Source: Micromonospora lutea
GTDB taxonomy: Bacteria; Actinomycetota; Actinomycetes; Mycobacteriales; Micromonosporaceae
DNA length: 64,000 nt
NCBI RefSeq assembly: GCF_016863535.1
Contig: NZ_BOPB01000001.1
Coordinates: 1-64,000, forward strand
Direction: 5' to 3'
Made by a program: the position numbers and the translations under genes. The notes beneath the pieces were generated by a model. That model was given only the letters and a program-made list of their open reading frames with translations, was not told the DNA's origin and did no database searches. Below, piece after piece: positions 1 through 9,374 of the stretch (position 1 is its first letter; each line of letters begins with the position of its first letter).

Positions 1-324
1 GGTCGAGAACCCGACCTACCGAGGATGAAAAACGCTCAGTGGTGGACCCTCCGCGCCGAGACCGAGATCGCGGCCATTCCCATGCTCGGACGATTCCGGG
101 AACTGGTGCACCTACGAGTCTCCAACGCCGATGACAAATGGCACCGCAACGATCTCAACGACACCCTCTTCCTATCCACGGCCAGCGCCTACGCCGACAT
201 CGTCGTCGGCGAGAAGAAGATGACCAGCTACCTGATGAGAGCGCAGGCAAAAGTGCCGGACGGTGCCCGACTGTTTCGACGGATGGAGGATGCTTTACCC
301 GCCATCGAGACGGCAGCAGCCTGA
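1..324 (+). CDS. C-terminal part of a PIN-like hypothetical protein (5' end outside the window)
   Basis: The reading frame is already open at base 1 and ends at TGA 322-324, so only the last ~107 codons are present. The ATG at 25 need not be the true start. The stretch NDLNDTLFLSTASAYADIVV followed by EKKMTSYL has the look of the C-terminal half of PIN-like nuclease domains: a polar/acidic turn, a helix with a conserved Asp, then a Lys-rich segment. This resemblance is from memory. The gene runs toward the recombinase remnant, which lies on the opposite strand. Function is unknown; a degenerate toxin or defence nuclease would fit the surroundings. Confidence 0.5.
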   Translation, partial: GREPDLPRMKNAQWWTLRAETEIAAIPMLGRFRELVHLRVSNADDKWHRNDLNDTLFLSTASAYADIVVGEKKMTSYLMRAQAKVPDGARLFRRMEDALPAIETAAA

Positions 325-346
325 GTCGCACCCAGCTGAACGAGCA

Positions 347-639
347 TCAGACCGTGCTACCGCTTGGCGCCGGAAGCACCGAACCGGCCCGCGAGTTGTC
401 CAGCTGATCGCGATGCCGGTCGTAACGCGCGTGGTCCGCGTGTCGGCGTGACCGGCGAAGTCCTCGGCCCGGCACAGGTCACCACCGCTGATAGCGAGGA
501 ACTCGGTGATCGCGGTGCGCCGCAGCGAGTGCGGGCTCAGCGCGTTCGCCGGGGCGAACCCGGCCCGGCGCGCCAGCCGCTTGATCAGCCGCATGCCGAT
601 TTGTCGATTGTGAAGGCTTGGAGCGTTGCCACCCTTCAT
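347..639 (-). pseudogene. Tyrosine recombinase (integrase) C-terminal remnant, frameshifted
   Basis: The minus strand carries the catalytic C-terminal motifs of a phage-type tyrosine recombinase: LSPHSLRRTAITEFL (the HxLRR/T box) followed by GHADTRTTR. After TTR the frame gives VTTGIAIS. Shifting by one base gives RYDRHRDQLDNS, with the expected active-site Tyr, and ends at TGA 349-347. A single base is therefore missing near 423-430. The N-terminal DNA-binding and core regions are absent: an in-frame TAG sits two codons before the first ATG. Both truncation and frameshift make it non-functional. It marks an old mobile element and is the first of several one-base lesions in this half of the window. 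Confidence 0.72.
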
Positions 640-645
640 CGGCTA

Positions 646-665
646 TGCTGTAGATAGTTACAGCA
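646..665. promoter_or_regulatory. Palindromic operator candidate upstream of the HTH gene
   Basis: TGCTGTA and TACAGCA form a perfect 7-bp inverted repeat separated by six bases (GATAGT). It lies 22 bases before the TTG start at 688 and just ahead of the GGAGG ribosome site. The position suits autoregulation by the helix-turn-helix protein encoded next. This is inferred only from symmetry and position. Confidence 0.4.
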
Positions 666-687
666 CTAATGCTCGGAGGGTTGAGGT

Positions 688-2043
688 TTGGCGCTGTCGT
701 ACCAGTACGTGGCGGTGGGGAACGGGTTGCGAACGGATCACCCGATTCCTGACCTGCCGTTCGTCGATGACTCCCACCTGCCGATACACGACCCGGGCGC
801 GATCGAGGCGAGCGGCCGTAAGCCCGGCGGTGGGACGTGGGGTCGCACGGATCCGTGTAAGGACGGTGGTTGGGTCGCGTTCACCACCGACGCGTTGCGG
901 CCGGACCTGGGCTGGGTGGTGCGGTGGCACCCCGAGCACGGCAGGTCGGTGGTGTTGTACCGCGACGAGGATGTCGCCAGCGCGTACATGTCGTACGAGG
1001 GCCAGGCGCTGCTGTTTCGTGCCGGCGGCTATTGGTGGGACGGTGCGACGTGGTACCGGCCATCGCAGGTGTTTGACCAAGCTCGGGAGGTCTACGTCAA
1101 CCGGCCGGTCCCGGCTGCGTTGACCATCAGCGCCGCCGACCAACCGCAGGGCGACCCGGGAAAGGGCGTCCTGTGGGCGATCGCCGATCTCGACCTGGAC
1201 ACTTTGCGGCCGGCCGGGTCGCGCCACTGGCGTGATGACTTCGCACTCTGGGCGGCCCGGCACAGCGACGGCCGGCACCTGGCCGGCTGCGTGGTGCACC
1301 TGACCGCCCCGGAACTCGCCGCGGACCAACTGCTCGGCGTGGCCGAGCTGGCCGAGGTCGCTGGAATCGGCGCCAGCACCCTGCGCGCCTATCAGGCCCG
1401 CGGCGAGAGCGAGGTACCACTACCGCAGGCCATCGTCGGCGGGCGGAGCATGTGGTCGCGCCCGGTCGCCGAGGACTGGGCCGAAACCCGCCGCCGCTCC
1501 CGCGACGGCGTCGCCCGCACCATGGCCGACCGTGACCATGACAACCTGTCGGTCGGCGTGGCCCGGCTGTGGGACTACTTCACCAACGCCTTCTCCATCG
1601 ACCTGTGGGACCGCGACAGCAACCGCAAGCGGTTCGCGCTGCGCTGGCGCACCAAGGCCGCTGTGCGCGAGGTCGCCCACGACGTCGCCTGGACGGCAGC
1701 CGCCAGCCTCGACCGGATCGTCCCCCTGAACGACCTTGGCGCGACGATCCGCGCCGCTGTGCTGTTCGAGCTCGCCGACTGGCAACGCACAGAGGGCAAC
1801 GAGGAGGTCAGCTACCCGATCAATCACGCGATCACCCGGACGCTCGACTGGCTCATCCAGCACAAGCCGGAGCAGGCCCGAGCCGTCGTCGCAGAGATCG
1901 TCGGCGAGGCCGACCGTGCCCTGAACATACCGCCGGCGGTCACCGGCTTCTCCCTGCGCCAAGCACTCGCCCTCGACGGCAAGCTGGCCGACGAGAACGC
2001 CTACGCCGAGTTCCTGGACCTAGTCCTGCCACCGGACCACTGA
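688..2043 (+). CDS. Helix-turn-helix domain protein of unknown function
   Basis: This is a 451-residue protein. The start is TTG at 688, preceded by GGAGGG at 675-680 with good spacing. Residues ~215-255 form a MerR/excisionase-like helix-turn-helix (LLGVAELAEVAGIGASTLRAY, then a GG-R-W wing), so it probably binds DNA. The N-terminal ~200 residues are rich in Trp, Gly and Asp (GWVVRWHPEHGRSVVLYRDE) and match no family I know. The C-terminal ~180 residues are helical. It stands alone between a recombinase remnant and a DUF1883 gene, with a 20-bp palindrome at its promoter that could be its own operator. A regulator within mobile DNA is plausible, but the function is unknown. Confidence 0.7.
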   Translation: MALSYQYVAVGNGLRTDHPIPDLPFVDDSHLPIHDPGAIEASGRKPGGGTWGRTDPCKDGGWVAFTTDALRPDLGWVVRWHPEHGRSVVLYRDEDVASAYMSYEGQALLFRAGGYWWDGATWYRPSQVFDQAREVYVNRPVPAALTISAADQPQGDPGKGVLWAIADLDLDTLRPAGSRHWRDDFALWAARHSDGRHLAGCVVHLTAPELAADQLLGVAELAEVAGIGASTLRAYQARGESEVPLPQAIVGGRSMWSRPVAEDWAETRRRSRDGVARTMADRDHDNLSVGVARLWDYFTNAFSIDLWDRDSNRKRFALRWRTKAAVREVAHDVAWTAAASLDRIVPLNDLGATIRAAVLFELADWQRTEGNEEVSYPINHAITRTLDWLIQHKPEQARAVVAEIVGEADRALNIPPAVTGFSLRQALALDGKLADENAYAEFLDLVLPPDH

Positions 2044-2112
2044 CCGGGCCGACCCCGGCGAGTCGAGTTTCAGCGACTTCCACTCAGTGGCACCGTCCGC
2101 TACACATAGCGT

Positions 2113-2376
2113 GTGGAGCACCTGTACTGGAACCTCGGCGCTTGCGCGGGCGGAGGCATGTTCGAGGTGGAGATTCGCGGCTCGACCGCCCGGGTCTGCC
2201 TCATGGACGCCGACTCGTTTCAGGCGTATCTCGACGGCGACGAGTACGAGTACGTCGGTGGCTTCTACGACATTAGCCCCGTCGACCTGGAGGTGCCCTA
2301 CGACGACTACTGGTACCTCGTCGTCGACAGCTACCCCCGGCGTATCACCGTCAAGGTGACTCAGATCTTCGACTGA
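2113..2376 (+). CDS. DUF1883 family small protein
   Basis: This 87-residue protein matches the DUF1883 pattern from memory: an initial aromatic-Leu-Gly segment, VEIRGSTARVCLMDADSFQAY, then YVGGFYD, then VPYDDYWYLVVDSY. It is a compact all-beta domain with no catalytic residues that I can point to. The start is a GTG (2113, or 2111 in another frame) with no Shine-Dalgarno. A TACACAT -10-like box at 2101-2107 ends five bases before the start, so the message may be leaderless. DUF1883 proteins appear beside defence genes or fused to TIR-like domains in my recollection. The neighbourhood fits, but the role is inference. Confidence 0.6.
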   Translation: MEHLYWNLGACAGGGMFEVEIRGSTARVCLMDADSFQAYLDGDEYEYVGGFYDISPVDLEVPYDDYWYLVVDSYPRRITVKVTQIFD

Positions 2377-3117
2377 CCATCGCCGGAAGCACCCGAACGG
2401 GAGGCAGGGATGCCTTGCACCTCGGCGAGGCACCCGTGCCGCCTGTCGTCCTTTCGGTCGGCTACAGGCTTCCCGCCACCGCCCCATAGGCCAGCCCATA
2501 CGCCGCCGACGCCGCCTCAACGGGGTGATCAACGAGTACAGCCGGGCAACCTGAACTGATCGTCGATACACCAGTTCAACACCGCTGAGCGAGTTCTGGT
2601 ATGGCACAGAACCGGTGATCCAGCACAGGGCGGCAGGCTGGAAGATCGGGTTGTTGGGTCGGCCGAGGACACAGAGGCGGCCCAACGAGACCTAGATCTG
2701 GCATGATCTCGTCGTGCCTGGTCTGGATCTGCTCCTCGCGCAGAAGGTGGGAACTGCAGCCGCGACGAAGGCTGTTCTGGGCCTCACCCGGAGGACGTTC
2801 CGGGACGGGGTAGAAGTCTGATCAGGGCGGCGAGCAGCGCTCGGTCTGTCCAGTCCAGTCGTGGCTTCGAATTCTGCCGGAGCAAGATCCCGTTCTGTCA
2901 TAAGACGAGGATCTCCACATCCTTGGCCGCGCTCTCCTGGTCGGCGCCGCCCGAGCCTCAATCTCGCCGAGGCGGTGAGGACGACTGTCGGCGCCGACCA
3001 GAAGATCGGCTGACTTGGCGAACTCCTCGTCGAGGTCGACGCGACGACGGAGAAAGCCTCTAACATCTCGATTCAAGCGGATCCAGGCGCCGCTGTAGGC
3101 CGGACGGAGGGACAGAG
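2377..3117 (+). other. 740-bp gap with decayed coding fragments
   Basis: No intact gene is visible. A GTG-initiated 35-codon frame (2714-2821, starting MPGLDLLLAQKVGT) ends early and looks like a truncated N-terminus. Downstream, short plus-strand stretches such as GRALLVGAARAS and LAEAVRTTVGADQKIG, then LGELLVEVDATTEKAS, lie in neighbouring frames broken by a shift and a TGA. This suggests a small gene that has decayed ahead of the STAND gene. GGAGG at 3106-3110 is the ribosome site for the next frame. Confidence 0.3.
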
Positions 3118-3378
3118 GTGACCGATGTCGAGGATGTGTCCTTCGACCGTCCCGCTGCCCTTGGCGAGCGGAGTGCGCTGGCCGGTTATGTGCCTCAGTA
3201 CGAGATCGCGGCTGGTCTGGTGGTCAAGGCGCTGTCCGATGAGACGCTCGAGTGGCTGGCGATTCTTGATCCTACTGCCGGGCGGCTGGACGACTTTCAA
3301 CTGGCTAGCTTGCGGCGGCTCGACGCCTATCAGTTCAAGTGGTCGCAGGCTGGTGGCCAGATCGCGTGGGCGAGCTGA
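3118..3378 (+). pseudogene. N-terminal nuclease-like module of the Avs-like protein, cut off by a frameshift
   Basis: The GTG start at 3118 is preceded by GGAGG (3106-3110). The 86 residues contain GRLDDFQLASLRRLDAYQFKWSQ split around D59, with Q72 and K74 and an upstream Glu at 29. That is a D...QxK arrangement typical of PD-(D/E)xK-like effector domains at the start of STAND/Avs proteins. The frame stops at TGA 3376-3378, but the continuing sequence GELRDYLVDL, normally fused to this module, is in the next frame. Restoring one base near 3366-3375 (TGGGCGAGC) joins the two. The lesion is either a true mutation, a sequencing error or, less likely, recoding. Confidence 0.6.
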
Positions 3379-6300
3379 GAGATTACCTCGTCGATCTAGT
3401 CAGTGATCGTCGGACGATGGCAGCGTCGCATCCTGATCGGTCGGTGTTCGCCCACCTGTACAGCAACCTTGTGGGATCGCGTGCGGCGATGCAGGGCGGA
3501 CCGGAGAGTGTGAGCCCTGCGGCGGCCGTTGGTGAGCTGCTGACGCCGGCCACCGACGGGGCCTTCGGGACACCTGACGACATTCCGTCGCGATGGCGTT
3601 GGCTGTGGACCGAGCTGTCCGAGGCGTGCGGCGTTGACGAGGTCACTCTACTGGCGGAGTTTCGTCTGGTTCGCGTTGAGCTTGGCGAGCGTATACCAAG
3701 CGAGACCGATATTCCCGGCCGTGACGGCGCCGCGTACAGACGTGATCTTCGTGATGTCATGGGGTGTCTGCTGCGTCTCGCGACCGACCCCCGCCGCCTG
3801 ACGAAGATCGACAAGGAGGTCCTTGTCGATCACCTCGGTGGCGCGTGGCGGCAGCGCCTCGATCTGCGCTCGATGCAGGAGTTTCCGCTGCCCCAACACT
3901 ATGAGCCAGTCGAGACGACGGTGGCCGCCCTCGGGGCCGCGCTCGATGAGTTCACCACTGGTTATATCGCGGTGGTGGGAAGCGCTGGATCCGGGAAATC
4001 GACGCTGCTGTCACGGACGCTCGCCGGGCGTGAGGACGTGGTGGCCCGCTACTACGCCTACGTACCCGGCCGGTTAGACATCGGCGGGACAAGCCTTGAA
4101 GCGAGCACATTTCTCCACGATCTGGTGCTGAATCTGGAACGTGCGGGTCTGCCCCGTGGACCGGTGCCGGTCGACTTCGACGTGCCGTCATTGACCGCAC
4201 GGCTGGAGGCCAAGCTCCTACAGTTGGGCGAGCGTTTCCAGGAGTCCGGCGACCATGCAGTGATCGTCATTGACGGCCTCGACCACGTCGAGCGTGAGCG
4301 TGGCGTCGACGGGTCGCTGCTGCGGTATCTGCCCCGTCCGGAGGCGCTGCCCGACGGTGTGACGATCGTGGTGGGTGGTCAGTCCGTGTCGATGCTGCAC
4401 GCGGACATACGCACACAGCTTGCCGACGTAGGCCGGGTGATCAGCATGGCCGGTCTTAGCCGCGTGTCGGTGGGCCGGCTCGCAGAGGCGTGGGAGCTCC
4501 AAGTCGATGCGGATCGGCTCTGGCGGGTCACCCATGGGCATCCGTTGATCCTCACCTATCTGCTCCAGGAACTGCGCGATCTACCCGATGATCAGCGGGC
4601 CGTCTGGTTGGCAGCCGCGCACGAGGTTGGCGGCGATGTGGCGGTGCTGTACGGCCGGCTGTGGGCGGCCCTGGAGAACGATCATGACGTTGTCGGACTC
4701 GCGGCCTTGGCCTGCCGCGTGCGTACGGCCATCGACTTCCGATGGCTGCAACAGCACGGTCAGCGGCCGGATGTGATACGCAGGCTGCGAGAACGCGCCG
4801 CACACCTGTTCCGTCGGGAGGGTGAGCGCTGGTACTTCTTCCACGAGTCCTTCCGGCTGTTTCTCGCCGACCGAACCGCGCGCATCGCCGGACAGTTCGA
4901 GCCGGACGAGGATCGCCGCTTTCACCGTGAACTCGCGGCAATGTGTCGGACCACAGATGGGCCGAGGCCCCAGGCGTGGGAACTGCTGTATCACCTGGCC
5001 GCGGCCCAGGACCATCAGGGCGTCCTAGAGGCCGGGACGCCGGAGTTCTTCAGGGTGCAGTACCAGCACCTACGGCCGGTGGAGGCGGTCGGCGAGGACA
5101 TTCGCCTCGCCGCGAGATCCCTCGCCGAGCACAACGATTCAATGGCGTTGGTGCGGCTGGTGATCGCGGCGGCGGAGCAGAACCAGCGTGACATCCTGAT
5201 GCCCGAGCGGGAGCCGTTTCTCAGGCTGCTGGTCCTGACCAACCAGGTGCAGACCGCCATCGAGTACATGGAAACCGCAGCACCGCAGTACGGCATCGAT
5301 GACGACCGCACCACGCGACTACGGATCGCCCGGCTGCTGTACCGCCGTGGGCACTTCACCGACGCGGCGAGGGTGTTCGAGGCCAACGAGCCGCTCGAGC
5401 TGCTCCACCGCCCCGCCGAGCTGGCGACGGCACGCAACCCTTACCAGTTGCTGTATGCGTGGACGCGCGCGGCGGTGCTGATCCGCGGCCCGTACAGTGT
5501 CGTCAACGCGGTCGGCGCGCTACGACTGTCGCAGTCCTCGTCGGCCGACGAGACAGACCCGACAGCAGCGGCGCGACGCGGGATGCTCGGCTGCGCCATC
5601 GATGAACTCGACCGGGCAGGCCGCGAGGCAGAGGCCGACGACCTGCTTGGGCATTTCGACGTGTCAGATCCCGACGACCGGGCCATGTGGATCAGGGCCC
5701 TCTCATGGCGGTGGGCACACCAGCGCGACCGCGCGGCCGCGACGGTCACCCGGATTACCGAGCGGTTCCAGCCCACCGATCTTGATGACGAACACCGAGT
5801 CCTCGTCGGCGAAGGCCTGTGGAAGGCCGGTCTGCGCGATCTCGCACGGAACTGGATCGCCGGCCTCGGCCAGCCGCCCCTACCCACGGACCCACGAGAA
5901 CTGTGGCGTGACCAGGAACAGCTCTACCGCTTCAACCGGCTTTTGGCCGCGCGCGGACAGACACCAGATCCTGAAGACCTGATCATCACTACCATCGCCC
6001 ACGAGTGGGGCTACGTCCACGTCGCCAGGCTGGTGGTCGCTGTTGCCCAACTCGAAGGGGCGGCATGGGCGGGCGGGAGGCTCGCCGGGCACCAGTTCAT
6101 CGCCAGAGTGCGACCGATCCTGCAACGTATCCAGACCCTCAGCCGCACTGACCACCACACCCGATACAAGATCGGTCAGGTGCGCAGCCACCTGCTGGTC
6201 CAGCTGGTCGGGGCAGCCAGCGCCTACGGCAGAGACCACGTCCGTGCCCTCTGGGATCTGTACACGCAGCGTTGGCAGGACCATAGGGACCTGCTGCGAT

Positions 6301-9098
6301 ACGAGTTCGTCGAGGTCGTGCCGGCCCTGGCCAAGACCGGGTTCGTGACCGACGCCGAGATCGGCCACCTGCTGGACCGCGTCGACCGGATGCTTGCCGA
6401 CTCGCCCGACGACGCTGACCAGGCGACGATGCTCGTGCGTCTCGCTGCACTCATGCACAACCTCGGACGAGACAACGACACGATCCGACTGCTCCGCCGA
6501 GCCGTCGGCGAAGGTCTCACGGTCTACCACAGCAAGGACCTCCAGCTGTCGGCCTGGATCAAACTTCTCGGCCCCCGCCTCGACGGGCCGGACGGCGAAC
6601 ACCTGAGCCGATGGCTTGCCGGTACCTTGCCCGACCTGCGTGAGCGAACCGAGGGTGCTCATGACGCGGCGTCACACCTGCTTGTCGAAGATGGCCGACG
6701 CCGTCCCGGCCACGCCTGGTCAGTCGGCCGCTGGCTTGAACACCACGATGTGATCGACTTCGGAACCCGGGTCGAGTGCCTGCTCCAAGCACACGCCGAA
6801 GAGGCCACCGGCGTGATCTGGTGGATCACCCTCGCCGAACAGGCTATCCCTATCCTCAGCCGGCCTCCCGTCAACCTCGTGACGGCGGCGGCGAATATCG
6901 CCGTAACCGTCAACGGCGCAGCCTGGCTTTCCCACCGCCTGGCCGCCCTGAGCGAGCGAACCCAGACAGCGTGTTCGACCGCCCTTCGTCCGGCATGGCA
7001 GCACATGATCGCCGACATCGCTGCGCACAACGCGATCCCGATGACCGCCGTGGGCCTGCCGGACCAGCTCCATCCCGAGTTCCGCCCACCCCGGTCACGC
7101 CGGCGCGGAACGGGCGAGGAGGAAGCCGACCAGTTTCTGGCCAGCCACCGCACCGTACAATCGATCATTGAGGCCGCCCGCCAGGGCAGTGCGGGCGAGG
7201 CATGGAATACCCCGTGGGACGAGGCTGTGGACCTGGTTGCGCAGCGGCTGTCGATCGACGACATCCGCCAGCTCGACCAACTCTTCCCCGCGAGAAGCTC
7301 TACCCTGTCAGTTCGGCGACGGCTCGCCCGACGCGCCGCCGACCTCGGCGCCGCAGACGTTGCGCACCGGATCGCCGAGAGCATCATCCAGGCGAGCGAG
7401 CCAATGAGTTGGCCCGTCCACTGGGACGGCGGCTCACTACTGGCCGCCTTCCAGACGCTGTACGAGATGGATCCCCAGCCGACCCGCGCGCTGGCCTACC
7501 GGCGACTCGCTGCCGACGCCGCCTCAAGCAGGCACATCCTGCCGCAGATGATCTTCGACCTGAACCGCTACCTCGACCTGTTCGGCATCGACGACCGCGA
7601 CCAGCTCGGATCCTACGTCGAGCAATACCTCAAGGTCCTGCTCCGCGAACCCGCACAGCAGCCCGCCGTCAACCCCCGTGACGCTAGCCTTGATGCGCCC
7701 GCCACAATCGCCGCAGCGGCTGGCGACCTGCTCGCCTCACCACACCGCCTCGCCGTCGACGCCGCACAGCAAACACTCCTGGCCGCGCTACGGACCGGCG
7801 ATGCCCACGCCTCTACAGTCCTCGCTGGGATCCTTGACGCAGCGGACGAGGAGCTCACCTTCAGAGCGCTGTCCGTCATCGACGCGGCCGCCACGTCAGG
7901 CACCACCGTGGACCAGTCCGTTCTGCAAAATCTCACCGGACTGCTCGCACACGACAACCTTGCACTCCGACTGGCTGCCCGCGACCTTTACCAACGTCAC
8001 GTAGGGCCGCTGGAGGAGCGTACCGAACGCGAACTACCGGCGGTTTACCGCCTCGCCCTACCCCCACCGCCCACGCTGGCGAATGCCGGAGGCAGTCAGC
8101 CCGTCGGCCGAGACGACCTCGACATTTTGCTCGCCAAAGGCGAAACCCAACTGGCTGGCCTCGCCCGGGCCGCCGGTGTCGACCTGGCAGTCATTAACGC
8201 GCGGGTGGCGGTGATCGCACGCTCCCTGGCCGGCAACCAGCAAGTGAGCGACAAGAGCGACACCGCGCCCTATTCACGCCTCGGGTGGAGCTTCCAGAAG
8301 CCCTCCATCCGGCTATGGGAACAGGCAGTGGCCCGAGTTGCCGCCGAACTCGCCGACGCGCGCCTGCTGCCGGCGGACCTGGCTGTGTTCCTGTCCACCG
8401 GACCGGGATACGACCCCACGGTCATCGCCGCACATCCCCAACCGCAACCCCCGCAGGTCCGGCCCGTGCCCGAGGACTCCGACGCCTGGACGAAGCCGGA
8501 AGACTGGATCGCCGGCGTACGGGACGTCGGCCATCGGCTCGCGAGCAACTTCCCGGACGGGTGGAAAGTGATTGGCGAACACACCGAGATTCGGCGAACA
8601 GAAGACAAGTACCCCCGAGAAGTGCGCATCCAAGGCCTGGGGCGCCGAGACCGGCTTTCACGCGACGATCTCCCGTCCTGGTATCACCGGCGGCAGCTGC
8701 GCACCCTGGCCGACACGACGATGCCGCCAGATCCGGTCATTCTGATTCAACATCAGGACTGGAGCTACCGTGGACCCAACGAATGGCTCGGCCTGCATCC
8801 CCACATAGGCAGACTCTGCGGCTGGCACACCGGCACCCAATGGCCCCTCGACTGGTACGACGCTGGCAGCCAACCGGTTGTGAAGACCGTTTGGTGGCGA
8901 TCCGGCTGGCGAGACTCCACCGGCTACACCGGACGGCAAGACGTGGCAGAAGGCTGGCTCCTCCTCGCGAACCAACCAGCGCTACAACGCCTCACCGAGA
9001 TACTCGGCGGAGAACTGGCCATCGCCTGGCGCGCGACACGTGACCTCCTCGCAGCCCAGGATCTGCGGAATGCAGTCGACGGCATCAGAGATCTTTGA
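3339..9098 (+). CDS. Avs-like STAND NTPase (large NTPase with long helical C-terminal sensor)
   Basis: This is the 1919-residue body of a predicted antiviral STAND ATPase. A Walker A motif GSAGSGKST lies at ~214-222. A Walker B VIVIDGLDHVE lies at ~306-318, followed by winged-helix-like sequence. Residues ~550-1600 are almost entirely helical repeats (TPR/HEAT-like; for example RLRIARLLYRRGHFTDAARVFE), the usual ligand-sensing part. The C-terminal ~250 residues are Trp-rich (DWSYRGPNEWLGLHPHIG). The apparent GTG start at 3339 is an artefact of frame: the natural start is the GTG at 3118, giving ~1993 residues in total. With the nuclease-like N-terminus frameshifted away, the sensor/NTPase may be translated poorly or without its effector. 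Assignment to a particular Avs type is not possible by eye. Confidence 0.72.
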   Translation: MVAGWWPDRVGELRDYLVDLVSDRRTMAASHPDRSVFAHLYSNLVGSRAAMQGGPESVSPAAAVGELLTPATDGAFGTPDDIPSRWRWLWTELSEACGVDEVTLLAEFRLVRVELGERIPSETDIPGRDGAAYRRDLRDVMGCLLRLATDPRRLTKIDKEVLVDHLGGAWRQRLDLRSMQEFPLPQHYEPVETTVAALGAALDEFTTGYIAVVGSAGSGKSTLLSRTLAGREDVVARYYAYVPGRLDIGGTSLEASTFLHDLVLNLERAGLPRGPVPVDFDVPSLTARLEAKLLQLGERFQESGDHAVIVIDGLDHVERERGVDGSLLRYLPRPEALPDGVTIVVGGQSVSMLHADIRTQLADVGRVISMAGLSRVSVGRLAEAWELQVDADRLWRVTHGHPLILTYLLQELRDLPDDQRAVWLAAAHEVGGDVAVLYGRLWAALENDHDVVGLAALACRVRTAIDFRWLQQHGQRPDVIRRLRERAAHLFRREGERWYFFHESFRLFLADRTARIAGQFEPDEDRRFHRELAAMCRTTDGPRPQAWELLYHLAAAQDHQGVLEAGTPEFFRVQYQHLRPVEAVGEDIRLAARSLAEHNDSMALVRLVIAAAEQNQRDILMPEREPFLRLLVLTNQVQTAIEYMETAAPQYGIDDDRTTRLRIARLLYRRGHFTDAARVFEANEPLELLHRPAELATARNPYQLLYAWTRAAVLIRGPYSVVNAVGALRLSQSSSADETDPTAAARRGMLGCAIDELDRAGREAEADDLLGHFDVSDPDDRAMWIRALSWRWAHQRDRAAATVTRITERFQPTDLDDEHRVLVGEGLWKAGLRDLARNWIAGLGQPPLPTDPRELWRDQEQLYRFNRLLAARGQTPDPEDLIITTIAHEWGYVHVARLVVAVAQLEGAAWAGGRLAGHQFIARVRPILQRIQTLSRTDHHTRYKIGQVRSHLLVQLVGAASAYGRDHVRALWDLYTQRWQDHRDLLRYEFVEVVPALAKTGFVTDAEIGHLLDRVDRMLADSPDDADQATMLVRLAALMHNLGRDNDTIRLLRRAVGEGLTVYHSKDLQLSAWIKLLGPRLDGPDGEHLSRWLAGTLPDLRERTEGAHDAASHLLVEDGRRRPGHAWSVGRWLEHHDVIDFGTRVECLLQAHAEEATGVIWWITLAEQAIPILSRPPVNLVTAAANIAVTVNGAAWLSHRLAALSERTQTACSTALRPAWQHMIADIAAHNAIPMTAVGLPDQLHPEFRPPRSRRRGTGEEEADQFLASHRTVQSIIEAARQGSAGEAWNTPWDEAVDLVAQRLSIDDIRQLDQLFPARSSTLSVRRRLARRAADLGAADVAHRIAESIIQASEPMSWPVHWDGGSLLAAFQTLYEMDPQPTRALAYRRLAADAASSRHILPQMIFDLNRYLDLFGIDDRDQLGSYVEQYLKVLLREPAQQPAVNPRDASLDAPATIAAAAGDLLASPHRLAVDAAQQTLLAALRTGDAHASTVLAGILDAADEELTFRALSVIDAAATSGTTVDQSVLQNLTGLLAHDNLALRLAARDLYQRHVGPLEERTERELPAVYRLALPPPPTLANAGGSQPVGRDDLDILLAKGETQLAGLARAAGVDLAVINARVAVIARSLAGNQQVSDKSDTAPYSRLGWSFQKPSIRLWEQAVARVAAELADARLLPADLAVFLSTGPGYDPTVIAAHPQPQPPQVRPVPEDSDAWTKPEDWIAGVRDVGHRLASNFPDGWKVIGEHTEIRRTEDKYPREVRIQGLGRRDRLSRDDLPSWYHRRQLRTLADTTMPPDPVILIQHQDWSYRGPNEWLGLHPHIGRLCGWHTGTQWPLDWYDAGSQPVVKTVWWRSGWRDSTGYTGRQDVAEGWLLLANQPALQRLTEILGGELAIAWRATRDLLAAQDLRNAVDGIRDL

Positions 9099-9153
9099 TC
9101 ATCCAATCCACAGAAACCGGCTGCGGCGAAACGCCGACGCTGCGGGCACGCCC

Positions 9154-9351
9154 TTAACGCCCTGCGTGCCGATGCTGCTCGTCCTCGGTCCGCCCGGCGC
9201 GATCGACGTCGAGTCGCCCCTGATGCGACCGCCGTAACCCCGCGAACACTCCCGCCGCGAAATCCTCTAACCGCCCCCGCATCCGCGCGAGTTCCCGCTC
9301 ATCCACAGCCGCAGCCAAGACACCGCCACCACGCTCACACAAGCGACACAC
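9154..9351 (-). pseudogene. IS701-like transposase N-terminal remnant
   Basis: A short minus-strand frame contains VDERELARMRGRLEDFAAGV and then FAGLRRSHQ. I recognise this as the beginning of actinobacterial IS701-family transposases (…RLEDFAxxVFxxLxRxDQR…). The usual continuation (YLRGLxxDGRRKS) is missing and the frame ends in low-complexity sequence. Only a stub remains in the 276-bp gap between the Avs-like gene and the IS630 copy. It is too short to be active. The identification rests on memory of the family. Confidence 0.42.
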
Positions 9352-9374
9352 CGCGGCGACTTAACAATGCACTG

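Noticed and set aside
2020..3076. Minus-strand frames in the gap before the STAND gene
   Set aside because: Composition is arginine/proline-rich, no ribosome site, no recognisable family; better explained as antisense of decayed plus-strand fragments.
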